Program-made: the position numbers and the translations under genes
Shown here: positions 1-6,703 of the stretch, one piece after another
Numbering within the stretch: position 1 is the stretch's first letter
Layout of the letters: every line of letters begins with the position of its first letter
Source of the DNA: JAVBKA01 sp031546715
Lineage (GTDB): Bacteria; Bacillota; Clostridia; Oscillospirales; UBA929
Direction: 5' to 3'
Length of the DNA stretch: 10,469 bases
Assembly: GCA_031546715.1 (NCBI GenBank)
Contig: JAVBKA010000154.1
Coordinates: 1-10,469, forward strand
Notes under the pieces: generated by a model
Database searches by the model: none
The model's input: only the letters and a program-made list of their open reading frames with translations
What the model was told of the DNA's origin: nothing

Positions 1-77
1 AGGAAGTTGGCGAAAGGGTCTATACCCATAAGACGCTAGAAGAATTGAAGTTCAGTATTGAACTAATAACACGATAG
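1..77 (+). CDS. Tyrosine recombinase/integrase, C-terminal end (partial, 5' end outside window)
   Basis: One frame is open from the left edge (first full codon at position 3) to a TAG at 75-77 and encodes EVGERVYTHKTLEELKFSIE-LITR. The VYTH motif followed by a short helical tail is the classical C-terminus of tyrosine recombinases (XerC/XerD, Tn916-type Int and phage integrases), where this Tyr (codon 21-23) forms the covalent link to DNA. The other two plus frames stop early. A strong terminator follows at once, which fits the end of a real gene. Whether it is a phage or element integrase or a housekeeping Xer protein cannot be decided from about 24 residues. The call rests on the motif alone. 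Confidence 0.6.
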   Translation, partial: EVGERVYTHKTLEELKFSIELITR

Positions 78-85
78 TAACAAAG

Positions 86-125
86 AAAAGCCCGAACCCC
101 ATAAATACAAGGGTTCGGGCTTTTT
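86..125 (+). terminator. Rho-independent terminator of the upstream recombinase gene
   Basis: A perfect 14-bp stem pairs 86-99 (aaaagcccgaaccc) with 111-124 around an 11-nt loop. The plus-strand copy ends in a T run at 121-125. It begins only 8 nt after the recombinase stop codon and insulates the sugar operon from upstream transcription. Confidence 0.9.
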
Positions 126-200
126 AAAAAATGTTGTACCATAGTTTACCTCATTTGTTAAGAAAAAACAATATTTATCAATAAACAACCAAATATATCA

Positions 201-229
201 TTCACTTTTTATTAACAATATATTATACT
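201..229 (+). promoter_or_regulatory. Sigma-A type promoter of the sugar operon
   Basis: A -35 box TTCACT (201-206) and a -10 box TATACT (224-229) are separated by exactly 17 bp in an AT-rich stretch, between the upstream terminator and the first gene. The -10 box matches consensus at 5 of 6 bases and the -35 box at 4 of 6. Transcription would begin near 235-237, giving a leader of about 57 nt before the first start codon. The boxes are read from sequence; their activity is inferred. Confidence 0.6.
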
Positions 230-234
230 CTATT

Positions 235-248
235 TGTGAACTGTTACA
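235..248 (+). promoter_or_regulatory. cre-like (CcpA/LacI-family) operator at the transcription start
   Basis: TGTGAACTGTTACA fits the 14-base cre consensus TGWNANCGNTNWCA at every fixed position except the central CG, which is CT here. Its outer bases form a dyad (TGT.A....T.ACA). It starts 6 bases after the -10 box, so bound protein would block initiation or promoter clearance, the usual geometry for carbon catabolite repression of sugar operons in Firmicutes. Another LacI-family repressor is an alternative reader. Confidence 0.45.
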
Positions 249-292
249 GATTTCCCCGTAGAAAACCCCAAATATTAGTTTAGGAGGACAAA

Positions 293-1654
293 ATGAAGAA
301 GTTTAATCTCGCTAAATTGACAGGTGTGATGTTAGCCGTGCTTATGCTGACAACTGCTTGCTCATCCCCGTCCACTTCACCTTCCGCATCACCATCCCCT
401 TCCGCTACTAATTCCGAGTCTCCTGCTGCATCTCCCTCTCCTGTAGTTTCCCCGTCTCCTGAGGCAAAGCCTGTAAAGTTCATCATCCCTCTGTGGAACC
501 CAAGTGCTGAAACAGTCATGACTGAGCTTGGCATTGTCGAAAAGGTCAAGGCACAAATTCCAAACCTCGATGTCGAAATCGAAGTACATAAAGAAACCGA
601 ATACGAAAGCACAATGAAAATCCGCAATCAGTCCGGTGAGCTTCCTGATGTATTCCCACTTCAGCAAAAATGGCTGAACACATTTAAGGATTCATTAGCA
701 CCGCTGGATAACGTTGCAGCAGTTGCAAACAGCCTCTATGCCGAGGAAAACAGAATTGACGGCAAAATCCTAGGCATTCCATATTCAAGATTCGGTGAAG
801 TTGTATACTACCGCAAGAGCATTTTCACAGAGCTTGGCTTAACCACACCTCAAACATGGCAGGAGTTCATTGACACCTGCAAAAAGATTAAAGAAGACGG
901 AAAGTACATCCCTCTGATTCTCGGCGCAAAAGACTCTTGGGTTGACTATCCATTCAACGAATTTATGCCTGGTATCGTTGCTAAAGACGGCGACTATTAC
1001 AGCAAAATGGCACAACTTCCAGAACCATTTGCACCAGAGCTTCCATTCTATAAATCCTACAAAATGATTCGAGACCTGTATGACGCTAAAGTCATGGGCG
1101 ACGACCCACTGGGTATCGGCTTTGACCAATCAAAAGCAATGTTCGCCGCAAAGCAAGGCGCAATGATTGCTATGGGCGAGTGGTTATACACAGACCTTGA
1201 CGCCGCAATGAACGGCGACACAAGCGATATCAGCACATTCATTCTCCCAGTCAGAGAAAACGCAAGCGACGAGCTTATCACCTTGGGCAGTGTTGAAGAG
1301 TTTTGGTGCATTAACAAAAACGCAAAAAACCCAGCCGAAGCCGAAGCATTCCTCAATTTCCTTTTTGACAAAGACCTATGGTACAGCGCACACATCAATA
1401 AGCTAAACCTCGGCCCAACCATTAAGGACGTTACTCTTGCCGCTCCTCCAGCAGTATTTGCCGAAGCATTTTCACAGCCTAACGTTAAGTACTTAATTTA
1501 CAAAGCAGGCGATGAAAAGTTTAACAGCATCCGCGAATCTATCCTGTTTGACGTTAAAGACCTTGGCGTTCAAATGATTGCAAAAAGCGACCTTGATAAT
1601 CTTATGAAATCCATGAACGAAAAATGGAAAGGCGCACAAGCGTCCGCCAAATAG
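293..1654 (+). CDS. ABC transporter sugar-binding lipoprotein (solute-binding family 1)
   Basis: This is the extracellular receptor of a carbohydrate ABC importer, 453 aa, the usual length for family 1 binding proteins (MalE/UgpB-like). The ATG follows an AGGAGG at 282-287 with 5-nt spacing. Residues 1-22 are a lipoprotein signal peptide (KK, hydrophobic core, LTTA) ending at lipobox Cys23. Residues 24-57 are a Pro/Ser/Ala-rich spacer that would hold the folded domain away from the membrane. The mature domain follows, with family-typical segments such as GKILGIPYSRFGEVVYYRK, then GEWLYTDLDAAM and EEFWCINKNAKNPAEAEAFL. It heads the operon and is separated from the permeases by a stem-loop, a common arrangement for making binding protein in excess. 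The substrate is inferred from the GH112 and GH4 genes downstream to be a galactoside; the protein itself does not reveal it. Confidence 0.93.
   Translation: MKKFNLAKLTGVMLAVLMLTTACSSPSTSPSASPSPSATNSESPAASPSPVVSPSPEAKPVKFIIPLWNPSAETVMTELGIVEKVKAQIPNLDVEIEVHKETEYESTMKIRNQSGELPDVFPLQQKWLNTFKDSLAPLDNVAAVANSLYAEENRIDGKILGIPYSRFGEVVYYRKSIFTELGLTTPQTWQEFIDTCKKIKEDGKYIPLILGAKDSWVDYPFNEFMPGIVAKDGDYYSKMAQLPEPFAPELPFYKSYKMIRDLYDAKVMGDDPLGIGFDQSKAMFAAKQGAMIAMGEWLYTDLDAAMNGDTSDISTFILPVRENASDELITLGSVEEFWCINKNAKNPAEAEAFLNFLFDKDLWYSAHINKLNLGPTIKDVTLAAPPAVFAEAFSQPNVKYLIYKAGDEKFNSIRESILFDVKDLGVQMIAKSDLDNLMKSMNEKWKGAQASAK
362..463 (+). repeat. Low-complexity Pro/Ser-rich tether coding region in the binding lipoprotein
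   Basis: Codons for residues 24-57, immediately after lipobox Cys23, are almost entirely Ser, Pro, Ala and Thr with repeated SPSP and SPSA units. Codon choice varies between units (ccg, cct, cca, ccc), so this is protein-level low complexity rather than a DNA tandem repeat. It is best read as a flexible surface linker. Confidence 0.75.
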
Positions 1655-1667
1655 AAAACTGTAACTC

Positions 1668-1694
1668 TAAAGGGGCGTCTATGACGCCCCTTTA
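1668..1694 (+). promoter_or_regulatory. Intercistronic stem-loop between binding protein and permease genes
   Basis: A perfect 12-bp stem (taaaggggcgtc at 1668-1679 with 1683-1694) has a 3-nt loop and begins 13 nt after the binding-protein stop codon. It is followed by GTAAAAC rather than a U run, so full termination is unlikely. Known sugar ABC operons use such hairpins to protect the 3' end of the binding-protein message or to cause partial termination. No convincing new promoter was seen in the rest of the 116-nt gap. Confidence 0.75.
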
Positions 1695-1770
1695 GTAAAA
1701 CCTGCATCATTATGCTCCCTTATAGCACTTATACTAATTACTAAATTAGCGATAAAACGGAGGGATCCCT

Positions 1771-2646
1771 TTGGCTAAAAAACAAACGCTGTTTCTTGTA
1801 TCGTTTTTAGCAGTGCCTGTACTGCTGGCGATAATGTTTATAGTATATCCTCTAATCAGTCTTGGTCAGCTAAGCCTTGTAAAATGGGATGGAATAGACC
1901 CTGTCAAGGAATTTGTGGGGCTTAAAAACTTCGTCACTGTTTTCCGTCACTCTCCCGAGGTGTGGATTTCTCTTAAAAACAACCTGCTATACTTCATTTT
2001 TCACGGTCTGCTAATTCCGGTACAGCTTGTAACCGCAGTTATTTTAAGCGATAAGCTTTTAAAATTCAGTGGATTCTTTAAAACTGTTACCTTTATGCCA
2101 TACATTATTAATGGTGTCGCAGTCGCCTATACATTTTCCTACTTCTTTTCCCCTGTAAATGGCGCATTAAACGGCATATTACAAAGCCTTAACATGGACT
2201 GGGCAATCCAACGCTGGCTTTCTGACGCCGCAATTGTCAATTACACCTTGGTGTTTGTTTCCATGTGGAAGTTTTTCGGCTTCGGAGTTATTATTTATAT
2301 CGCCGCAATAAAGTCAATACCCTATGACCAGGTCGAAGCAGCTCAGATTGACGGCGCTAACCGTTTTGCGATTTTTTGGCACATTTACGCTCCCGGCGTA
2401 AGACGCATAACCGAAATTCTGATTTTCCTCAATATCAAGGGCGCATTAACTGTATTTGATATCCCCTTTGTTATGACAAACGGCGGTCCTGCCCATGCCA
2501 GTAGTACCTTCACGCTTTTATCACTTGAAACTGCATTTAACTTCAATAACTTTGGTCTTGCCTCGGCAATGGGCATAGTTCTTATGTTTATTACAATTAC
2601 AATTTCACTGGCTCAGCAAAAATTATTTTCTTCGAAGGGAGATTGA
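1771..2646 (+). CDS. ABC sugar transporter permease (MalF/UgpA type)
   Basis: This is the first membrane subunit of the importer (binding-protein-dependent transport inner membrane component), 291 aa. The start is TTG at 1771, chosen because GGAGGG at 1759-1764 lies 6 nt upstream. Six hydrophobic segments are visible, near residues 7-31, 71-92, 104-126, 155-180, 211-233 and 262-283. The cytoplasmic EAA loop that docks on the ATPase is at about 189-209 (EAAQIDGANRFAIFWHIYAP). The segment VFDIPFVMTNGGPAHASSTF is typical of sugar permeases of this type. Its stop lies 2 nt before the start of the second permease gene. No ATPase gene accompanies the pair. Confidence 0.93.
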   Translation: MAKKQTLFLVSFLAVPVLLAIMFIVYPLISLGQLSLVKWDGIDPVKEFVGLKNFVTVFRHSPEVWISLKNNLLYFIFHGLLIPVQLVTAVILSDKLLKFSGFFKTVTFMPYIINGVAVAYTFSYFFSPVNGALNGILQSLNMDWAIQRWLSDAAIVNYTLVFVSMWKFFGFGVIIYIAAIKSIPYDQVEAAQIDGANRFAIFWHIYAPGVRRITEILIFLNIKGALTVFDIPFVMTNGGPAHASSTFTLLSLETAFNFNNFGLASAMGIVLMFITITISLAQQKLFSSKGD

Positions 2647-2648
2647 AC

Positions 2649-3461
2649 ATGACTAAGATTGTTAAGTATTTGTTTTTAGCCTGCATCGTTGCGCTCGTAT
2701 TTTTGCCGCTTTTAATCATAGTCAACGCCTCCTTTAAAAACCTCATTGAAATAGGAACAGACTTTGCGCTTAAGCCCCCTGCAAGCTTTAATTTGGATAA
2801 TTACAAAATCGTGGTAGAAAAGGGCAACATATTTCGGGGCTTTAAAAACTCCATGATTCTCGTAATTGCATCCATAGCAACAAACATAATTATCGGAACC
2901 ATGACGGCTTATGCCGTCACCCGCTTTAAATTCAAGCTGCGTCCGGTAATCATGGGGCTATTTCTGGTGGGTATGCTAGTTCCTCAGCTAATCACAGAAA
3001 TCGCAAGATTCCAAGTCATCAGCGCGCTCAATCTTTATAACACCTTGCTTGCGCCTATTATTATTTACTCCGCAACCGACCTTGTTCAGCTCTACATTTA
3101 TATGCAGTTCCTTGAAAAAATTCCCCGCGCGATAGACGAAAGTGCCATGCTTGACGGCTGCGGATATTTTAAGGTTTTTACGAGAATGATTTTCCCTTTG
3201 CTATTGCCGGCGATGGCTACAGTTGCTATAATAAAAACAGTTGACGTTATAAACGACATGTATATTCCAAAGCTCTACATGCCCAGCAAGGAACTTTCCA
3301 CTCTGACCACCACACTTTTAACCTTTAGCAACTCAAAATATTCCTCATGGAATTATTTGAGCGCAGCAATTGTCTTGGTTATGCTCCCAACTATTTTGAT
3401 TTATCTATTTTTTCAAAAGTACATATTTGAAGGCATAGTCGCCGGTACAGTAAAGGAGTAA
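2649..3461 (+). CDS. ABC sugar transporter permease (MalG/UgpE type)
   Basis: This is the second membrane subunit, 270 aa, expected to pair with the upstream permease in the cytoplasmic membrane. ATG 2649 was chosen because AAGGGAG at 2635-2641 lies 7 nt upstream. A TTG at 2643 is in frame but would leave only 1 nt of spacing. Hydrophobic segments lie near residues 7-27, 68-91, 99-116, 131-152, 182-200 and 238-256. The EAA-type loop is at 164-188 (ESAMLDGCGYFKVFTRMIFP). The C-terminus QKYIFEGIVAGTVKE is the family signature ending. The stop is 3 nt before the next start. Confidence 0.93.
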   Translation: MTKIVKYLFLACIVALVFLPLLIIVNASFKNLIEIGTDFALKPPASFNLDNYKIVVEKGNIFRGFKNSMILVIASIATNIIIGTMTAYAVTRFKFKLRPVIMGLFLVGMLVPQLITEIARFQVISALNLYNTLLAPIIIYSATDLVQLYIYMQFLEKIPRAIDESAMLDGCGYFKVFTRMIFPLLLPAMATVAIIKTVDVINDMYIPKLYMPSKELSTLTTTLLTFSNSKYSSWNYLSAAIVLVMLPTILIYLFFQKYIFEGIVAGTVKE

Positions 3462-3464
3462 AAA

Positions 3465-4535
3465 ATGACACAACGAGAAAACCTGTTGCATCTTTTTCGT
3501 AGAGAATCCTATGAGTTTGCGCCTTGCGAATTTCTCCTCTGCCCATCCTTGGTGGAGCGGTACAAAAAAGAAACCAATTCGGCTGTGGATTACCAAGACT
3601 ATTTCAACTTCGCTTGGCGACGCATGCCTTGGCTTATCGCTAACGATACAAATCTTGAACGTTTTCACAAATACCATACGGTCATTACTGACGCTACCGT
3701 AATTGACGAGTGGGGCGTAGGACATGTCAGCACGCCTACGTCTATGCATATGACGCAAATGCTGTTCCCTCTCGGTAACGCCACCAGCGTGGAAGATATT
3801 CTCAATTATCCCATGCCATCATATTCCGAAAAAAGCAATCCAGACTTGAAGGCAGAAGCAGAAGCCATCCACGCACGGGGATTTGCCTCGGTTGGCAACA
3901 TGCAGTGTACCATTTGGGAAAGTGCATGGTATATGCGCGGCATGGAAAACCTTATGATGGACATGATGAGCGAAGACCCAATGGCGGACGCTCTTCTCGA
4001 CCGTGTGACGGAAATATCCCTATCAAGAGCGATTTTATACGCAAATGCGGGAGTAGATATTCTGTTTTTAGGCGATGATATCGGTATGCAAAGCTCAATA
4101 ATGATGAGCGAGCAGCTATATTGCGACTGGTTAAAGCCCAGACTAAAACACATTATATCCGAAGTCAAGAAAATCCGCCCAGACATTATCATCTGCTACC
4201 ACACCTGCGGATTTGTTGAACCCTTGATTCCCCATCTCATTGAAGCGGGGGTTGATGTTTTAAACCCAGTTCAGCCAGAATGCATGGACTTTGCTGAAAT
4301 ATACGCAAAATACTCCGATAAGCTCTGCTTTAACGGCACTATCGGTACACAAACCACAATGCCCTTCGGTACGCCTGAGGATGTTCGCCGCGAGGTGTTC
4401 AAAAATCTTGACATCGCACGAAACGGTGGCTTGTTCGTTTCTCCCACACACTTACTTGAGCCGGAAGTACCGTGGGAAAATATCGTTGCATATGTAAATG
4501 CGTGCAAAGAATACGAGGTCAAGCATGGGCAATAA
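3465..4535 (+). CDS. Uroporphyrinogen decarboxylase-like (UroD/MtaA fold) protein, probable methyltransferase-type enzyme
   Basis: A 356-aa protein with the TIM-barrel UroD fold signature (NAGVDILFLGDDIG, GTIGTQTTMPFGTPEDVRREV, GGLFVSPTHLLEPEVPWENI). ATG 3465 follows AAAGGAG in the end of the permease gene. It is unlikely to be heme-pathway HemE: the N-terminal arginine-rich tetrapyrrole-binding motif (RQAGR type) is absent, and no heme genes are near. It resembles the corrinoid methyltransferases MtaA/MtbA, whose zinc is held by His-x-Cys plus a distant Cys. Here H246-T-C248 is visible, and the third position appears as H329 in SPTH, 81 residues on. That spacing is close to my recollection of MtbA, but with His in place of Cys. 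The gene overlaps the phosphorylase start by 11 nt, so translation is probably coupled. No corrinoid protein is present, and substrate and reaction are unknown. Confidence 0.85.
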   Translation: MTQRENLLHLFRRESYEFAPCEFLLCPSLVERYKKETNSAVDYQDYFNFAWRRMPWLIANDTNLERFHKYHTVITDATVIDEWGVGHVSTPTSMHMTQMLFPLGNATSVEDILNYPMPSYSEKSNPDLKAEAEAIHARGFASVGNMQCTIWESAWYMRGMENLMMDMMSEDPMADALLDRVTEISLSRAILYANAGVDILFLGDDIGMQSSIMMSEQLYCDWLKPRLKHIISEVKKIRPDIIICYHTCGFVEPLIPHLIEAGVDVLNPVQPECMDFAEIYAKYSDKLCFNGTIGTQTTMPFGTPEDVRREVFKNLDIARNGGLFVSPTHLLEPEVPWENIVAYVNACKEYEVKHGQ

Positions 4536-6687
4536 GAGCATCGGCAGAGTTACAATACCCACAGATGTAGACGTAATTCCCCAGACCTTGGAAATACTCA
4601 AGCGTTGGGGCGGCGACGCCCTTCGCGACTGCGACGGTACGGACTTCCCCGTCCAACTTCGTGATTCAGGCGCAAAAATATACGCAACCTACTACACCAC
4701 CCGCAAGGATAACGCTTGGGCAAAAGCAAACCCTGACGAGATTCAGCAGTGCTACATAATGTCAGGCTTTTATACGGCAAACAGCGATTGTCTGTCAATT
4801 CCACTTATGAAGGGCATCAGCCCCGATTTGATGAAGCCAAACTGTATCGATGACTTCACCCGCTGGTGGGAAGTTATTGACCGCACAACAGGTCAGGTGG
4901 TGGACACTGCAAGGTGGAGCTATGACGAAGCAAGTGATTGCGTCACTATACAAAACGCCGAAATGTACCACGAATATACTGTTAGTTTCCTAGCGTACCT
5001 GATTTGGGACCCTGTTCACATGTACAACGCAGTCGTCAACGACTGGAAAGACTTTGAACGGCAAATGACCTTTGACGTCCGTCAGCCTAAAACTCGTGAG
5101 TTTTCCAAGCAACGGCTGAGAAAATTTCTAAACGACAATCCCCATGTGAACGTTGTTCGTTTTACAACCTTTTTCCACCAGTTTACACTGGTTTTTGACG
5201 AGTTTCGCCGTGAACGTTATGTGGACTGGTACGGTTATTCCGCATCTGTCAGCCCGTACATTCTTGCGCAATTTGAGCGTGAGTGCGGCTACAAATTCCG
5301 TCCTGAGTTTATTATCGACCAAGGCTATTATAATAATCAGTACCGAGTGCCGTCAAAGGAATTTAAGGATTTTATGGCTTTTCAGCGCAGAGAGGTGGCG
5401 GCTCTATGCAAGGAATTTGTGGATATAACCCATGAGCACAATCGTGAAGCCATGATGTTTTTGGGCGACCATTGGATTGGCACTGAGCCATATATGGATG
5501 AATTTAAGACAATTGGTCTGGATGCAGTTGTGGGAAGCGTCGGAAACGGAAGCACCACACGGTTAATCTGCGACATTCAAGGCGTGAAATACACCGAAGG
5601 GCGGTTTTTGCCCTACTTCTTCCCCGATACCTTCCACGAGGGAGGTAACCCTGTTAAGGAAGCCCGCGAAAACTGGATTACAGCACGGCGCGCCATTTTA
5701 CGAAGCCCTGTTGACAGAATCGGCTACGGCGGTTACTTGAAGCTTGCGCTGCAATTCCCCGACTTTGTTGACTATATTGAGACTGTTTGCGACGAATTCA
5801 GAACTCTTTACGACAATGTAAAGGGGAATACACCCTATTGCCACAAGCGTGTAGCCGTTCTCAATTGCTGGGGTAAGTCTCGCTCATGGGGTTGCCATAT
5901 GGTGCATCATGCACTGTATCATAAGCAAAATTACAGCTACGCGGGAGTAATTGAGGCGTTATCTGGCTCACCGTTTGATGTGCAATTCCTGAGCTTCGAC
6001 GAAATTTCCGAAAATCCAAGTATTCTTAGGGACATAGACGTACTGCTCAACATCGGAGATGCAGACACAGCTCACACAGGTGGCGGCGTTTGGGCGGACG
6101 AAACCATTATTACAGCTATTCGAGAGTTTATTGCAAATGGCGGCGGCTTTATCGGTGTGGGCGAACCATCAGGTCATCAGTGGCAAGGACATTTTCTCCA
6201 ACTGAGTAAGGCTCTGGGCGTTGAAAAGGAAAACGGCTTTACTCTTGGTTATGACAAATATAACTGGGAAACTAAGCCCCATTTTATCACGCAGGATGCC
6301 GACGGTGCTGTAGATTTTGGAAACTACGCCAGAAATATTTACGCCCTTGATGGCACAGATGTAATTTCCGTCAGCGACAAGGAAATTCAGCTTGCGGCGA
6401 ACACCTTTGGAAGCGGCAGAACAGTATACATCGGCGGTCTTCCGTACAGCTTCGCCAACTCAAGACTTCTTCACCGCGCAATTCTTTGGAGCTGTTCCGC
6501 TGAGAATGAGCTACAAAAGTGGTTTTCCAGCAATATAAATGTAGATGTACATGCCTATGTGAAAAATGGCAAATACTGTATCTGCAACAACACCAGTCTG
6601 CCACAAAGCTCCACTGTTTACCTCGGCGATGAAACGAGCTTTGACGTTAATTTAACAGCCAATGAAATTCGTTGGCTTGAAATCTAA
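4525..6687 (+). CDS. GH112 beta-galactoside phosphorylase (galacto-N-biose/lacto-N-biose phosphorylase type)
   Basis: A cytoplasmic 720-aa enzyme that splits a beta-galactosyl disaccharide with phosphate into alpha-galactose 1-phosphate and the acceptor sugar. Similarity to the Bifidobacterium longum enzyme (LnpA, about 750 aa) is recognised throughout: WEVIDRTTGQVVD, HEYTVSFLAYLIWDPVHMYN, VVRFTTFFHQFTLVFDE, GVKYTEGRFLPYFFPDTFHE and RAILRSP. Asp315 in MMFLGDHWIGTEPY corresponds to the proposed catalytic acid Asp313, and Arg34 in ALRDCDGT to Arg32. The order is a TIM barrel (to about residue 430), an amidotransferase-like alpha/beta domain (about 440-640) and a C-terminal beta domain. ATG 4525 was chosen because GAGGT at 4515-4519 lies 5 nt upstream; ATG 4498 lacks such a site and lies inside the UroD-like gene. 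GH112 includes GNB-, LNB- and galactosyl-rhamnose-specific members, and the acceptor cannot be fixed by eye. Confidence 0.93.
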   Translation: MGNKSIGRVTIPTDVDVIPQTLEILKRWGGDALRDCDGTDFPVQLRDSGAKIYATYYTTRKDNAWAKANPDEIQQCYIMSGFYTANSDCLSIPLMKGISPDLMKPNCIDDFTRWWEVIDRTTGQVVDTARWSYDEASDCVTIQNAEMYHEYTVSFLAYLIWDPVHMYNAVVNDWKDFERQMTFDVRQPKTREFSKQRLRKFLNDNPHVNVVRFTTFFHQFTLVFDEFRRERYVDWYGYSASVSPYILAQFERECGYKFRPEFIIDQGYYNNQYRVPSKEFKDFMAFQRREVAALCKEFVDITHEHNREAMMFLGDHWIGTEPYMDEFKTIGLDAVVGSVGNGSTTRLICDIQGVKYTEGRFLPYFFPDTFHEGGNPVKEARENWITARRAILRSPVDRIGYGGYLKLALQFPDFVDYIETVCDEFRTLYDNVKGNTPYCHKRVAVLNCWGKSRSWGCHMVHHALYHKQNYSYAGVIEALSGSPFDVQFLSFDEISENPSILRDIDVLLNIGDADTAHTGGGVWADETIITAIREFIANGGGFIGVGEPSGHQWQGHFLQLSKALGVEKENGFTLGYDKYNWETKPHFITQDADGAVDFGNYARNIYALDGTDVISVSDKEIQLAANTFGSGRTVYIGGLPYSFANSRLLHRAILWSCSAENELQKWFSSNINVDVHAYVKNGKYCICNNTSLPQSSTVYLGDETSFDVNLTANEIRWLEI

Positions 6688-6703
6688 GCGAGAGGTAATT
6701 GCG

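Noticed and set aside
86..124. GGGTTCGGG segment looking like a tRNA T-arm remnant or attachment site
   Set aside because: It is fully explained as one arm of a perfect terminator stem; no acceptor or anticodon arm is nearby.
280..627. Minus-strand open frame of 115 codons opposite the binding-protein gene
   Set aside because: It mirrors the Pro/Ser-rich tether and the early mature domain of a clear plus-strand gene, with no ribosome site and no recognisable domain.
1707..1735. Possible second promoter before the permease genes (TATACT at 1730-1735)
   Set aside because: The -10 box is good, but the matching -35 position (TCATTA) is poor, and no other upstream box at 16-18 bp was convincing.
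4498..4524. Longer N-terminus for the phosphorylase from ATG 4498
   Set aside because: There is no ribosome site before it, it lies deep inside the UroD-like gene, and family proteins begin close to the ATG at 4525, which has GAGGT 5 nt upstream.
3465..4535. Assignment as HemE, the heme-pathway uroporphyrinogen decarboxylase
   Set aside because: The N-terminal arginine motif for tetrapyrrole binding is missing, and the operon context is sugar uptake.
6662..6703. Longer N-terminus for the GH4 enzyme from ATG 6662
   Set aside because: GH4 proteins begin with the NAD-binding strand (MKITFLGAG), and the ATG at 6704 has AGAGGT at good spacing.
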